From Flexilinea sp. (GTDB taxonomy: Bacteria; Chloroflexota; Anaerolineae; Anaerolineales; Anaerolineaceae), in the NCBI GenBank assembly GCA_017432685.1, contig JAFRIR010000082.1, positions 1 through 36,943 of the forward strand: a stretch of DNA of 36,943 nucleotides, written 5' to 3'. Below the pieces are notes generated by a model. The model was given only the letters and a program-made list of their open reading frames with translations, did not search any database and was not told the DNA's origin. This document shows, piece by piece, positions 7,024 through 15,308 of this stretch (position 1 is the stretch's first letter; each line of letters starts with the position of its first letter). The translations under genes were made by a program, and so were the position numbers.

Positions 7024-8430
7024 ATGAAACACAAAAGATTCGGAATTGCTCTGATTCACGCTCTGTCAGCCATTTTTCTGCTCCTCTCCGTGAGCATTTG
7101 CAGCGCTGCGGAGAAGGTTTATGTCCTGGCAGCGCCTTACCCCACTGTGACCGACAGCATATCCACCACACAGCTGCGCAGGTTCTGGAAAGGATTTCTC
7201 TACAACATCTCCTTCGATGAACTGGTCATGACCCCGGATACACTCAATGACCTGATCGATCTGCTCGGTCCCTTATCAGGCAGGTCACCTGTCCGGCTGA
7301 TGCAGGCCGATTCTCTGCTGCAAACTGCCTGGGAGGAAGAAAGCACCTGGGCAGTGATTCCGTTCGAACAGCTCGATCCACGATGGAAAGTGATTGCTAT
7401 CGAAGGTATTTCACCATATTCGCTGAACTTTGATCCTGAAAACTATGTCCTCAGTTTTCCGCTGCCGGATGGAGTCCCCTCCAACTATGACCCGGAAAAG
7501 CTCACCACGCTGACGCTCACCGGAACAACTGCCATGGCAAGGAACCTCGCTTACCACATCGAAACCGACGGACTGCTGGTCCCGGTGGAGAACATTGCCG
7601 CCACACTTGCCGCTTCTGACATCACCCACATCTCCAATGAAGCCTCCTTCACGCCCGAGTGCCCTCCCGGAGACCCGCTGCGCAGGGAAGCCCGTTTCTG
7701 TTCATCGCCATCCTATTTTGCACTGTTGGATGCGGTCGGGGCGGACGTGGTCGAACTGACCGGCAATCATAACCTCGATTGGGGCTATGACCCGTTCCTC
7801 TTTTCGCTTGACCTCTATGAAAAAGCCGGCATGAAGGTCTATGGCGGCGGACTGACACAGGAAGAGGCACAAGCCCCGCTGCTCATCGAACATCACGGCA
7901 ACAGGATCGCCCTTCTGGGGTGCAATGCCATCGGCCCCGACGGCATCTGGGCAACCGATGAACATCCCGGAGCCGCATCGTGTGACCTGCAAAAGATGGC
8001 AGAACAGATCCGCGAACTCAAAGCGGATGGCTGGCTGCCGGTAGTGACCTTCCAGCATCTGGAATATACCTGGTATGACGTGCCCCCGGTACAGAGCCAT
8101 GACTTTCTGGAGATCGCCCGCGAAGCCGCCCCGGTGATCGTCAGCGGGTCTCAGGCCCACATCCCGCAGGGGATGACCTTTGTCGGGGATACTTTCATTC
8201 ACTACGGGCTCGGCAACTTGCTTTTCGACCAGATGACGGACGTGGAGCGGACTTCCTTCTTCGACCGCCACTACTTCTATGACGGACGTTACCTCGGCAA
8301 TCAGCTGGAAACCATCATCCTCGAAAATTATTCCCGGCCCCGTTTTCTGACACCTGAAGAGCGGGAAGCATTTCTGAACCTGATTTTCAACACCTGCAGC
8401 TGGCAGGAAACCTTCCCGGAGAAACAATGA
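7024..8430 (+). CDS. CapA-family (PGA_cap) secreted protein
   Basis: 468 residues from the ATG at 7024; the earlier ATG at 7006 adds only six residues. An N-terminal signal (ALIHALSAIFLLLSVSICSA) points to export. The first ~170 residues resemble a substrate-binding-like lobe (STWAVIPFEQLDPRWKV). The C-terminal part is the metallophosphatase-like CapA domain (ISNEASFTPEC, VVELTGNHNLDWG, VTFQHLEYTW, VSGSQAHIPQGM, HYGLGNLLFDQ). The family includes poly-gamma-glutamate capsule proteins, but most members have no proven substrate. No capB/capC synthesis genes are present, so the role is probably in the cell envelope. It overlaps the next gene by 4 nt. Confidence 0.88.
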   Translation: MKHKRFGIALIHALSAIFLLLSVSICSAAEKVYVLAAPYPTVTDSISTTQLRRFWKGFLYNISFDELVMTPDTLNDLIDLLGPLSGRSPVRLMQADSLLQTAWEEESTWAVIPFEQLDPRWKVIAIEGISPYSLNFDPENYVLSFPLPDGVPSNYDPEKLTTLTLTGTTAMARNLAYHIETDGLLVPVENIAATLAASDITHISNEASFTPECPPGDPLRREARFCSSPSYFALLDAVGADVVELTGNHNLDWGYDPFLFSLDLYEKAGMKVYGGGLTQEEAQAPLLIEHHGNRIALLGCNAIGPDGIWATDEHPGAASCDLQKMAEQIRELKADGWLPVVTFQHLEYTWYDVPPVQSHDFLEIAREAAPVIVSGSQAHIPQGMTFVGDTFIHYGLGNLLFDQMTDVERTSFFDRHYFYDGRYLGNQLETIILENYSRPRFLTPEEREAFLNLIFNTCSWQETFPEKQ

Positions 8431-9026
8431 GCCATAAACGAATTCTGTTCTTCTTCATCCTCGCCGGGGTAATCCTGGCTGCCATTCTTGGATTTTACTT
8501 TTATCGAACCAACCTGGGCCCTGACCGTGAGACAGTGGAAAAGACGCTGCAAGAATTTACCGACGCCATCGCAGCCGGTGACCTTCAGAAAGCCCGAAGT
8601 CTGTTGACACCGGAAACCGCCTCTTACCTCCGTGATCCGGGCACGGAGCTGGGAGAAAAGGTTTACGCAAGTCTGAAGCTGAAAACCGTTGAAAACATCT
8701 ACGAACAGGGAAATAATCTCTATACAGCCGACGTGACGCTGACCGCACTGGACACGCTGAAAGTAATGGCAAAAGCCGGGCAGCTCTTCGGCGAACAGAT
8801 CGCCGAAAACGGTCCGACGGATGACGCAGATCAGGCGATGTCCGACATTTATTCGCAGATCCTTTTCCGTGAAGACCTGCCGCTCATCGACACCTTCTGC
8901 GTGGTCCGGCTGGAAATGCGGAACGGGCAGCTGTTCATCATCGGCGATACAGCCCTTCAGCGTGTACTGGAAGGTGACCCGGAAACCTACAGTGAAATGC
9001 TCGAAAAGATGAGAGAGGAGAATTAG
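8427..9026 (+). CDS. Membrane-anchored protein of unknown function
   Basis: 199 residues with one N-terminal membrane segment (about residues 5-26, ILFFFILAGVILAAILGFYFY) and an extracytoplasmic domain. The region FTDAIAAGDLQKARSLLTPE is reminiscent of NTF2-like/DUF4878-type folds, but I cannot assign it firmly. The start overlaps the stop of the CapA-like gene (ATGA), so the two are translated together. The next small gene starts at the base after its stop. Confidence 0.8.
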   Translation: MSHKRILFFFILAGVILAAILGFYFYRTNLGPDRETVEKTLQEFTDAIAAGDLQKARSLLTPETASYLRDPGTELGEKVYASLKLKTVENIYEQGNNLYTADVTLTALDTLKVMAKAGQLFGEQIAENGPTDDADQAMSDIYSQILFREDLPLIDTFCVVRLEMRNGQLFIIGDTALQRVLEGDPETYSEMLEKMREEN

Positions 9027-9287
9027 ATGCAGCATTACAAATTCTTCTGCAACCGGGAATGTGAATTCTTCCCCTGCCATCCCGGGGCTGACCCGACACG
9101 CTTCAACTGCCTGTTCTGCTATTGTCCCCTGTATGCCCTCGGGGAACGCTGCGGTGGGAACTTCCGTTATACGGACAAGGGAATCAAAGACTGCACCAAC
9201 TGCCTGATCCCTCACGATCCGGAAAATTACGAGCTGGTCATCAGCCGTTTTTCAGAAATTGCGGAACTTGCAAAAAAATGTAAATAA
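9027..9287 (+). CDS. Cysteine-rich small domain protein (PF04071-like)
   Basis: 86 residues with ten Cys in pairs (CNRECEFFPC, CLFCYCPLYALGERCGG, CTNCLIPH), matching the cysteine-rich small domain family that is frequent in anaerobes and methanogens. The Cys layout suggests bound zinc or an iron-sulfur cluster; no activity is established for the family. It starts right after the previous stop, so it is the third gene of the unit that begins with the CapA-like gene. Confidence 0.88.
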   Translation: MQHYKFFCNRECEFFPCHPGADPTRFNCLFCYCPLYALGERCGGNFRYTDKGIKDCTNCLIPHDPENYELVISRFSEIAELAKKCK

Positions 9288-9319
9288 TTAAAAATTCTTC
9301 CCAAAGAATGAAAAATATT

Positions 9320-9328
9320 TGATACAAT
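9320..9328 (+). promoter_or_regulatory. Extended -10 promoter before rubrerythrin
   Basis: TGATACAAT is an extended -10 box. It lies about 70 nt before the rubrerythrin start, whose ribosome site is CAGGAGA. Confidence 0.5.
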
Positions 9329-9398
9329 TATATGCAGACAGAAATTCCTCTTCCGGTTTTTCGGAAAATGCAAAGGAGTTTCTCAGGAGAAATGTATT

Positions 9399-9941
9399 AT
9401 GGAAAATATCAAAGGTACAAAGACTGAAGCCAACCTGCAGACCGCGTTCGCAGGTGAATCTCAGGCTCGCAATAAATATACGTATTTCGCTTCCAAAGCC
9501 AAGAAGGAAGGCTACAACCAGATCGCTGCCATTTTCGAAGAAACTGCCGGAAATGAGAAAGAACACGCAAAGATTTGGTTCAAACTGCTGAACGGCGGTG
9601 AAGTTCCCGACACTATCGCCAACCTGGAAGCTGCCGCTGACGGCGAAAACTATGAATGGACCGACATGTACGACGGCTTCGCAAAGACTGCCCGCGAAGA
9701 AGGCTTCCCGCGCATCGCTGCCCTGTTCGAAATGGTCGGCAAGATCGAAAAAGAACATGAAGAACGCTATCGCAAGCTCCTTGCCAACGTCAAGGAAGGC
9801 ATCGTCTTCTCCCGCGAAGGCGACATGATCTGGCAGTGCGCCAACTGCGGTCACATCGTCGTCGGAAAGAAAGCCCCGGAAGTCTGCCCGGTCTGCAATC
9901 ACCCGAAGGCCTATTTCCAGATCAAGGCTGAAAACTACTAA
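9399..9941 (+). CDS. rbr: Rubrerythrin
   Basis: 180 residues. It reduces hydrogen peroxide in the cytoplasm of anaerobes using a di-iron site fed by a rubredoxin-like iron centre. The N-terminal ferritin-like bundle has the ligand motifs [11 protein letters not shown] and [14 protein letters not shown], then [15 protein letters not shown]. The C-terminal rubredoxin domain has CANC and CPVC. Length and domain order are normal. It has its own promoter and a terminator downstream, so it is a single-gene unit for oxygen defence. Confidence 0.97.
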   Translation: MENIKGTKTEANLQTAFAGESQARNKYTYFASKAKKEGYNQIAAIFEETAGNEKEHAKIWFKLLNGGEVPDTIANLEAAADGENYEWTDMYDGFAKTAREEGFPRIAALFEMVGKIEKEHEERYRKLLANVKEGIVFSREGDMIWQCANCGHIVVGKKAPEVCPVCNHPKAYFQIKAENY

Positions 9942-9973
9942 TCAGGAATCAGGATTCAGGTATCAGGGGTCAG
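9942..9973. repeat. 7-nt-period repeat tract (TCAGGNN)n
   Basis: Four units of the form TCAGGNN and a final TCAG follow directly on the rubrerythrin stop codon. The unit length is the same as in the tracts at 16085, 24263, 25511, 25986, 27090, 28279, 31286, 32991 and 33454. Confidence 0.75.
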
Positions 9974-10006
9974 TCTGACCGCTGACAGAATTATTAGATA
10001 CTAACC

Positions 10007-10037
10007 AAAAACACCGCTCATCGGGGCGGTGTTTTGT
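10007..10037 (+). terminator. Intrinsic terminator of rubrerythrin
   Basis: AAAACACCGC (10007-10016) pairs with GCGGTGTTTT (10026-10035), loop 9 nt. The right arm ends in TTTT. Confidence 0.85.
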
Positions 10038-10121
10038 ATTGCTGCAATTCGCAGCAGCAAAAAACCTTTTCCCGGTTTTTTCTCCTTTTCAGTGTAAAAT
10101 GGAAGGGAACATCTAAAATGT

Positions 10122-10274
10122 CGTGGGCGGGGGTATGGGGGCTGCATAGTATAGCCTGCTCCGTAAGGTACGGGCTGACGCCCGATTTATATTCGGAGCA
10201 GGAGCTTCGCCCCACGGAGACCATGGCGCGGGAAAGTTATTTCCCGGAATATAAAAAGCCGAATCCCGCGCCAT
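10122..10274 (+). promoter_or_regulatory. Two-domain structured region upstream of the mgtC pair
   Basis: Domain 1: CGTGGG/CCCACG (10122-10127 with 10211-10216) encloses CCTGCTCCG/CGGAGCAGG (10155-10163 with 10194-10202), which encloses CGGGC/GCCCG (10171-10175 with 10180-10184). Domain 2: an 11-bp stem (10223-10233 with 10264-10274) competes with GGGAAA/TTTCCC (10230-10235 with 10240-10245), since both use 10230-10233. A short stem TGGAA/TTCCA sits just before the GGAGG of mgtC. It could be a metal-sensing leader, but I do not see the M-box consensus. A dispersed palindromic repeat is the main alternative. No other gene is evident in 9942-10357. Confidence 0.5.
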
Positions 10275-10357
10275 AAAGAATCAACCGTGAATGAGGGCAT
10301 AATTTCATGACTTTTTAGAGGTTCCTGGAATTATAAGTTCCATTCGGAGGTCGCTGT

Positions 10358-11080
10358 ATGCTTCATTTTCTGGATCCGCTGAGAGAATTTACCTTTGCCG
10401 GTGTTCTGTGCCGCCTGCTGCTGGCCATGGCCTGTGCGGGGCTGATCGGATACGGGCGTACACGGCGCGGATGTGCAGCCGGACTGCGAACCTACATGAT
10501 CATCGGGGTCGGCGCCGCCATGAGCATCCTGATCACACTGTATGAATGGCAAATGCTGCATACTGTCTGGGCAGACATCCTTGCGGAAGTCGGAGAAAAA
10601 TTTGATGCCTCCCGTCTCGCGTCCCAGGCGATCACCGGCATCGGTTTTTTGGGTGCGGGAACGATTCTGAAGGTCGCCCATCAACAGGTGAACGGATTGA
10701 CCACAGCAACCGGTCTTTTCACCACAGTCTGTCTGAGCATCGCTGCCGGAGCAGGATTTTATGAATGTGTGATCCTCTCCATGCTGCTGACCGTCCTGAT
10801 CCTGAATGTGATGACGCCGCTGGAAGTCCTTTTCAAACGAAAGCTGCACAACATTACACTGAACATCGAAATGGAAAATACGGAAAACATCGCTGAGATC
10901 AGCGCGTTGATCAAAAAACAGCAGGCTTCGATTTACGAAATCGATATCGAAGCCGGCCCTGCACCGGCATCAGCGATATTCATTCTCAAGATGAGCAAAG
11001 AAAGAGGGTCACATTCTGCCATGCTGAGTTCTATCGCAGAGATGGACTGTGTCCGTTCCGTTCAGGAATTGATATCATAA
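10358..11080 (+). CDS. MgtC/SapB family membrane protein with C-terminal ACT-like domain (first copy)
   Basis: 240 residues. The first ~150 carry four to five membrane segments with MgtC-type motifs (LIGYGRTRRGCAAGLRTYMII, AITGIGFLGAGTIL, VNGLTTATGLFTTVCLSIAAG). The last ~85 form a soluble ACT-like domain (NITLNIEMENTENIAEIS...). MgtC proteins are linked to Mg2+ limitation and to control of the F-type ATPase; substrate transport is not proven. GGAGG precedes the ATG. It is 11 nt upstream of a second mgtC-like gene, and the two look like diverged duplicates that may form a hetero-oligomer. Confidence 0.9.
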   Translation: MLHFLDPLREFTFAGVLCRLLLAMACAGLIGYGRTRRGCAAGLRTYMIIGVGAAMSILITLYEWQMLHTVWADILAEVGEKFDASRLASQAITGIGFLGAGTILKVAHQQVNGLTTATGLFTTVCLSIAAGAGFYECVILSMLLTVLILNVMTPLEVLFKRKLHNITLNIEMENTENIAEISALIKKQQASIYEIDIEAGPAPASAIFILKMSKERGSHSAMLSSIAEMDCVRSVQELIS

Positions 11081-11091
11081 GGAGGGATAAG

Positions 11092-11775
11092 ATGCTGAGC
11101 CTGTTTGATCCGCTGCGTGACCTGGAATTCTCCTCATTGTTTGTCCGTCTGCTGCTGGCAGTCCTGTGCGGGGCTGCCATTGGTTTGGAACGCTCCACGA
11201 AGAATCGCCCTGCCGGTTTCCGTACTCATATGCTGGTTTGTCTGGGCGGAGCCTGTGCTGCCGTAACCGGACACTTTCTCTATCTGGGTCTGCATATTCC
11301 GGCAGACATCACCCGACTCAGCGGGCAGGTGATCACCGGATTGGGGTTTATCGGCGCCGGCACGATCATTGTCACAAAGAAATTGACCATCAAAGGGCTG
11401 ACTACCGCCGCCGGATTATGGACAACAGGTATCATCGGACTTGCTTTGGGAAGCGGTTTTTATGAAGGCGGACTGCTGGGTACCGGAATGGTCCTGATCA
11501 TTGAAACCCTGATGTCACGGCTGGGGAAACGGATCAGGATCCAGCCGGAAATGGATGTTGAGATCGCATATGATGACAAGGAAGCGCTGGATCAGGTAAT
11601 GCGGTATTTGAAGGATCAGCGTGTTTCTGTCAAAAGCCTTCAGATACACGCACTGAAGGATCAGCAGACAAAATATTCCGCTAAACTTCTGCTGCGCTTA
11701 GACAAAGAAAATGACAATCTCAGCGATGAGATCCGGGCACTCCCGGGAATAGCTGAAGTAAATATAGAAAAATAA
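11092..11775 (+). CDS. MgtC/SapB family membrane protein (second copy)
   Basis: 227 residues, closer to the family consensus than the first copy (AAIGLERSTKNRPAGFRTHMLVCLGGA, VITGLGFIGAGTII, KGLTTAAGLWTTGIIGLALGSGFY). The C-terminal domain (MDVEIAYDDKEALDQVMRYLKD) is again ACT-like. GGAGGG lies before the ATG. It shares its N-terminal pattern (SLFDPLRDLEF) with the first copy (HFLDPLREFTF), which supports tandem duplication. It converges on fpg with only 4 nt between the stops. Confidence 0.93.
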   Translation: MLSLFDPLRDLEFSSLFVRLLLAVLCGAAIGLERSTKNRPAGFRTHMLVCLGGACAAVTGHFLYLGLHIPADITRLSGQVITGLGFIGAGTIIVTKKLTIKGLTTAAGLWTTGIIGLALGSGFYEGGLLGTGMVLIIETLMSRLGKRIRIQPEMDVEIAYDDKEALDQVMRYLKDQRVSVKSLQIHALKDQQTKYSAKLLLRLDKENDNLSDEIRALPGIAEVNIEK

Positions 11776-11779
11776 ATAT

Positions 11780-12601
11780 TCAGTGTTGACACTTCGGGCA
11801 GAAGTGCGTGCCGCGTTGGCCGACCACGATCCGCTCGATGGGCGTACCGCAGACCGGGCAGAGTTCACCCTTGCGCTGGTAGACCCGGAACTCATTCTGA
11901 AAATGCCCGCCTTTGTAGGCCCAGTCAAAGGAAGAACCGTTTTGTTCGATGGCATGTGTCAGTGTCTTCCGGATGGAATCACGCAGTCGTCCGCATTCCT
12001 CAGGGCTCAGGCTCCCGGCCGGACGGGTTGGCAGGATCCCCGCATCAAACAGAGACTCATCCGCGTAAATGTTCCCGATTCCCGCGATCACGCTCTGGTC
12101 CAGCAGAACCGTCTTGATCACCCGGCGCTGACCGGTTAGCCGCTCCATCAGCCACTCAGCCGTGAATTCATCTCCAAGCGGTTCCACACCCAAACCGGAG
12201 AGCGCTGATTCCGGATCATCCGTCACCCAGACACGCCCGAATTTCCGCACATCATTGAAGACGAGCCGCATACCATCCGTGAAGTGAAACACCAGTCGGT
12301 CATGCGGCCGCAGTTCACCGGCAGTCTCCGCTTCACAGCGAAGGTCCCCGCTCATGCGCAGATGGATCAGGATCCAGTAATTTTCCGTTCCGATCCGGAT
12401 ATACTTCGCCCGCCTGTCCGCGGAAAGAATATGCTGCCCGCATAAGGTCCGGCTGCATTGCTCCGCATCTCCGTCAAAGACAAGGGTTTTGGAATTAAAA
12501 CAATCGACAGAGCGAATCTGTCGATCGAGAATTGGTTCACCCGTCATCCCGCCGGTACGCAGAGAACGTACAACGGTCTCGACTTCCGGCAGTTCAGGCA
12601 T
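11780..12601 (-). CDS. mutM: Formamidopyrimidine-DNA glycosylase
   Basis: 273 residues of normal length. It excises 8-oxoguanine and formamidopyrimidines and nicks the DNA (base excision repair). The N-terminus MPELPEVETV holds catalytic Pro2 and Glu3. Further motifs are HLRMSGDL, VFNDVRKFGR and the H2TH region (AGIGNIYADESLF). The zinc finger C248-x2-C251-x16-C268-x2-C271 ends the protein. The start lies 2 nt after the prs stop, so it is co-transcribed with prs. Confidence 0.97.
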   Translation of the reverse strand: MPELPEVETVVRSLRTGGMTGEPILDRQIRSVDCFNSKTLVFDGDAEQCSRTLCGQHILSADRRAKYIRIGTENYWILIHLRMSGDLRCEAETAGELRPHDRLVFHFTDGMRLVFNDVRKFGRVWVTDDPESALSGLGVEPLGDEFTAEWLMERLTGQRRVIKTVLLDQSVIAGIGNIYADESLFDAGILPTRPAGSLSPEECGRLRDSIRKTLTHAIEQNGSSFDWAYKGGHFQNEFRVYQRKGELCPVCGTPIERIVVGQRGTHFCPKCQH

Positions 12602-12603
12602 GT

Positions 12604-13575
12604 TTATTCGTGGAAGAGACTGCCGACACTGACGCCGCGGTTCACACGGGAAATCACCTCACCCAGCAAACTGGCAACGGAAAGAACTTCCAGCCGTCCG
12701 CCGAAACGCTTGAAATCGTTTTCAGGAATTGCGATGGAGTCGGTGGTCGTGAAATGATCAGCCTTTGTCCCGGTCAGCCGGTCAACGGCCGGCCCGGAGA
12801 ACACCGGGTGGACGAAGTAGGTATGGACACTGGTCGCGCCGCTGTCGATCAGCAAATTGATGTCATTGGACATGGAACCGGCGGTATCGACCTCATCATC
12901 ACAGAGGATACAGTCGTAACCTGCCACATCACCGATCACGGAGAGCGCTTTCGCCTTGGCATCATTGCCGGAACGGCGTTTTTCGATGAAAGCCAGCGGA
13001 ATACCAAGCTCTTCGGCGATGTTGCGGGCCTGTTTTGCAAAGCCAAGATCTGCGGAGACCACCACCGGGTTCTTCAGCTTCTTCAGGGCGATCTTCTGCT
13101 TCATGTTATCGGTCAGCATATGATAAGCCGTCAGCACGTCGCCCGGAATCTTAAAGAAACCCTGGATCTGACCGGCATGCAGGTTCATCAGGATGTAACG
13201 GTTGGTTCCCGCTACTTCGATCATGTCCGCCACCAGACGCGCGGTGATCGGCACCCGGGGCTGGTCCTTTTTGTCGGAACGTGCATAGCACATATAAGGC
13301 ACGACCGCTGTCAGCCGGGCTGCAAAGTCCAGATAAAGTGTCTGCAGCAAAATCAGCAGCTCCATCAGGTTTCGATTAACCGGACGGGATGTGGATTGGA
13401 TCGCATAGCAGTCCTGTCCGCGAACACTGCGGTCCAGCTTGACGAAGAGGTTCTCGTTCGGAAATTCGATGATCTGTCTGCCGCACAGTTCCATCCCGAG
13501 ATAACTCGCAATACCCTCGGCAAGCGGAAGGTTCCCGTTGCCGCTGAAAAGCTTTATATCACCATACTGTCCCAT
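12604..13575 (-). CDS. prs: Ribose-phosphate pyrophosphokinase
   Basis: 323 residues. It makes PRPP from ribose 5-phosphate and ATP for nucleotide, His and Trp synthesis. The signatures are FPNENLFVKL (near FPDGE of the family), YARSDKKDQPRVPITARLVADM and the PRPP loop DDEVDTAGS. KKDQPRVP is the flexible loop region. The substitutions suggest a somewhat diverged subfamily. AAAGGAC precedes the ATG, and an extended -10 TGCTATACT lies upstream. It is the first gene of a two-gene unit with fpg and is divergent from nurA. Confidence 0.95.
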   Translation of the reverse strand: MGQYGDIKLFSGNGNLPLAEGIASYLGMELCGRQIIEFPNENLFVKLDRSVRGQDCYAIQSTSRPVNRNLMELLILLQTLYLDFAARLTAVVPYMCYARSDKKDQPRVPITARLVADMIEVAGTNRYILMNLHAGQIQGFFKIPGDVLTAYHMLTDNMKQKIALKKLKNPVVVSADLGFAKQARNIAEELGIPLAFIEKRRSGNDAKAKALSVIGDVAGYDCILCDDEVDTAGSMSNDINLLIDSGATSVHTYFVHPVFSGPAVDRLTGTKADHFTTTDSIAIPENDFKRFGGRLEVLSVASLLGEVISRVNRGVSVGSLFHE

Positions 13576-13717
13576 GATCAGTCCTTTATCAAAATGATTT
13601 TATACAGCTTGCTACCGGGTTTAAGTATAGCATAATAAGTGGAAAAATCCACTGAATGAGGAAGGTGAAATATTATATGTTAAAATAAATATCGAAAGAA
13701 TTTTTTCAGGAGATATC
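13576..13717. promoter_or_regulatory. Divergent promoter region between prs and nurA
   Basis: The minus strand carries TGCTATACT for prs. The plus strand carries TGTTAAAAT before nurA, with CAGGAGA as its ribosome site. No operator-like palindrome stands out. Confidence 0.5.
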
Positions 13718-14848
13718 ATGCCGGTAAATTACGAGCAGCTGCACAAACAGATGAAAGATGCGGGAAAAACCCTGCGGCTGCGTCATGACGCCTTCAGCCG
13801 GGCAGCAAACCAATATGAAGCGCAGCTGCGCGCGGAAGCCGGTTCGGATAAGCTGCGGGAACAAATCGAAAGCCTGATAGCCTCCAAACCGGAACTCCGC
13901 TGTGCCATCCCGGGCAGCGAGCCCATCGACTCAGTCCATCCGCTTCCCCCTTTGCCGCCGGTACAGATCCGGCTGCTGGCCTGCGATGGTTCACAAATCA
14001 GTCCCAGCCGTCATGATGAAATCAGCTTCGGCCTCATTAACACCGCTGTCGTGGAATTTATCGTCAACAGCGGCATGACCCCGCGCATCATCACCCGCAC
14101 CAGACTGCTGCCCTTTGATGACCTTCCCTCGGAAAACCTGCTGGGCGTTCAGCGGGATGCCGCGGAAAAACGCTTTCTGGCAGAGATCGCTGTCGAATCC
14201 GGACGGGAGATCCCCGTTTTTGCCCTCAGCGATGGTCCTCTGGAGCTCTTTACAGATACGCCGGAGATGAAAGGACAGGACCTTCTCAAGGCAGAATATC
14301 TGGAAGCGCTGACACAGCTGGCTCAAAACCGCATCCCGGCTGCCGGCTACATCGATCGCCCCCGTTCCGACCCCGTCATCCGCATGCTCGATCTGCTGCG
14401 GACCGGTTCAGAGCAGGAAGAGAAAAATCCGGGCGCGGACGACGCCATGATCTTCAGCATACTGCTCGCCCCCGGTGAACGTTCCGCCATATTCGCCATG
14501 AATTCCCGTCTGAACCGGGAACTCGCAGAAGAGCTGCGGCTTTGCTTTTTTTATATGAACATCGGCCGCCCCGGTCACCCCTATATCTGCCGGGTCGAGC
14601 TGCCCGCCTGGGCGGCTGAAGAATCAGACATCGTCGATCTGCTCCATGCTGTGCTTGTTCAGCAATGTTCCATCCTCGGCGGCCATCCTTATCCGTTCAT
14701 CCTGCACCGTGCTCATGAATCTGCGGTCGTGACTTATGCAGAGAAGGAAGAAGTCAAAAGCATGCTGCTGCGGGAAATGACGCTCAACGGTCTCACACCG
14801 CCGGAAAAATCCAACAAACAAATCGCTAAAGACCTGATGGGAATGTAG
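13718..14848 (+). CDS. nurA: NurA-domain nuclease
   Basis: 376 residues. RLLACDGSQISPSRH (about 89-103) carries the first metal-binding Asp, and ALSDGPLELF the second acidic site (about 170-180) of the NurA/RNase H-like nuclease fold. The N-terminus is helical. In archaea NurA works inside a ring with the HerA translocase to resect DNA ends before recombination. A herA gene lies 1.4 kb downstream on the same strand. A HAS-barrel-like gene and a toxin-antitoxin module lie between. Archaeal and some bacterial NurA-HerA pairs act in repair, and related pairs occur in antiphage loci. Confidence 0.88.
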   Translation: MPVNYEQLHKQMKDAGKTLRLRHDAFSRAANQYEAQLRAEAGSDKLREQIESLIASKPELRCAIPGSEPIDSVHPLPPLPPVQIRLLACDGSQISPSRHDEISFGLINTAVVEFIVNSGMTPRIITRTRLLPFDDLPSENLLGVQRDAAEKRFLAEIAVESGREIPVFALSDGPLELFTDTPEMKGQDLLKAEYLEALTQLAQNRIPAAGYIDRPRSDPVIRMLDLLRTGSEQEEKNPGADDAMIFSILLAPGERSAIFAMNSRLNRELAEELRLCFFYMNIGRPGHPYICRVELPAWAAEESDIVDLLHAVLVQQCSILGGHPYPFILHRAHESAVVTYAEKEEVKSMLLREMTLNGLTPPEKSNKQIAKDLMGM

Positions 14849-14919
14849 AGGATAGGCGAAGGGTCAGTACCCAAAGGGGCCCGTCCCTCTGCACACCATT
14901 AAAACATGGACCGGACAAT

Positions 14920-14948
14920 TTGACAAACAGAAGAAAATATGTTATTAT
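14920..14948 (+). promoter_or_regulatory. Consensus promoter of the antitoxin RNA
   Basis: TTGACA (14920-14925), 17-nt spacer, TATTAT (14943-14948). It is among the strongest promoters in the window, yet no ribosome site or ORF follows on the plus strand, as expected for a small RNA. Confidence 0.75.
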
Positions 14949-14954
14949 TTAGTT

Positions 14955-15045
14955 ATAAGAAAGAAGGGCGCCACCGGTAACGGTCTGGCCTCTCAGTTAG
15001 CTAAGAAATAGCCGTCCAAGTTGGCGAGACCGGGCGGCTATTCCT
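14955..15045 (+). ncRNA. Antisense antitoxin RNA of a type I toxin-antitoxin module
   Basis: A transcript from the promoter above would run about 90 nt to the shared hairpin at 15007-15042. It carries GGGCGCCACCGG and overlaps the 3' part of the toxin mRNA read from the opposite strand. This is the TxpA/RatA-like arrangement, with 3'-end overlap and a common two-way terminator. Start and end are estimates. Confidence 0.6.
15007..15042. terminator. Two-way terminator shared by toxin mRNA and antitoxin RNA
   Basis: AATAGCCGTCC (15007-15017) pairs with GGGCGGCTATT (15032-15042), 11 bp with one G-U pair. On the minus strand it is followed by TATTTC, on the plus strand by ATTCC. The toxin stop codon (15040-15038) lies inside the right arm. 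Confidence 0.65.
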
Positions 15046-15154
15046 GTTTATCATTTGAATCATTTGATGATCTGTCATGACCAATCCTGTATCCCAGACT
15101 GAAACTGGCAATACAAAGGCTGAGCACGGCAATAAACTCACTCAATGTCAACAT
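15038..15154 (-). CDS. Small holin-like type I toxin (38 aa)
   Basis: The minus strand encodes 38 residues starting MLTLSEFIAVLSLCIASF, one membrane helix, then a polar tail (RIGHDRSSNDSNDKQE). AGGAGGG lies 8 nt before the ATG. Length, layout and the antisense RNA at its 3' end match the short hydrophobic Hol_Tox/TxpA-type toxins of Firmicutes, which insert in the membrane when the antisense RNA is lost. The mRNA probably starts at a TATAAT at 15314-15309 and has a long folded leader. The sequence is too short for certainty; the antisense and hairpin context is the main support. Confidence 0.7.
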   Translation of the reverse strand: MLTLSEFIAVLSLCIASFSLGYRIGHDRSSNDSNDKQE

Positions 15155-15211
15155 TTTGCTGCCCTCCTTTCCGGTGAAACTCGATGACAAAAGCATCGGA
15201 TTTTTCCGCCA

Positions 15212-15247
15212 TACTCAGAGGGGCTAAACAGTCAGTCCCTCTGAGTA
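15212..15247 (-). promoter_or_regulatory. 11-bp hairpin in the toxin mRNA leader
   Basis: TACTCAGAGGG (15212-15222) and its complement (15237-15247) enclose a 14-nt loop in the predicted 5' leader of the toxin. Folded leaders that delay translation are usual for type I toxins. Confidence 0.55.
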
Positions 15248-15308
15248 AATTTTCAGAAGGCCAGTCCGCCACCACGCAATTGCGCTGTAAGGTGACACCC
15301 CAAAACAG

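Noticed and set aside
10122..10274. M-box (Mg2+) riboswitch
   Set aside because: The conserved M-box segments I know are not present; only the gene context fits.
10034..10276. 80-residue plus frame over the mgtC leader
   Set aside because: Overlaps the nested stems and lacks a ribosome site; the structure explains the bases better.
12532..13635. 367-residue plus-strand frame opposite prs
   Set aside because: The minus strand has full PRPP synthase motifs; the plus frame has no domain and crosses the prs promoter.
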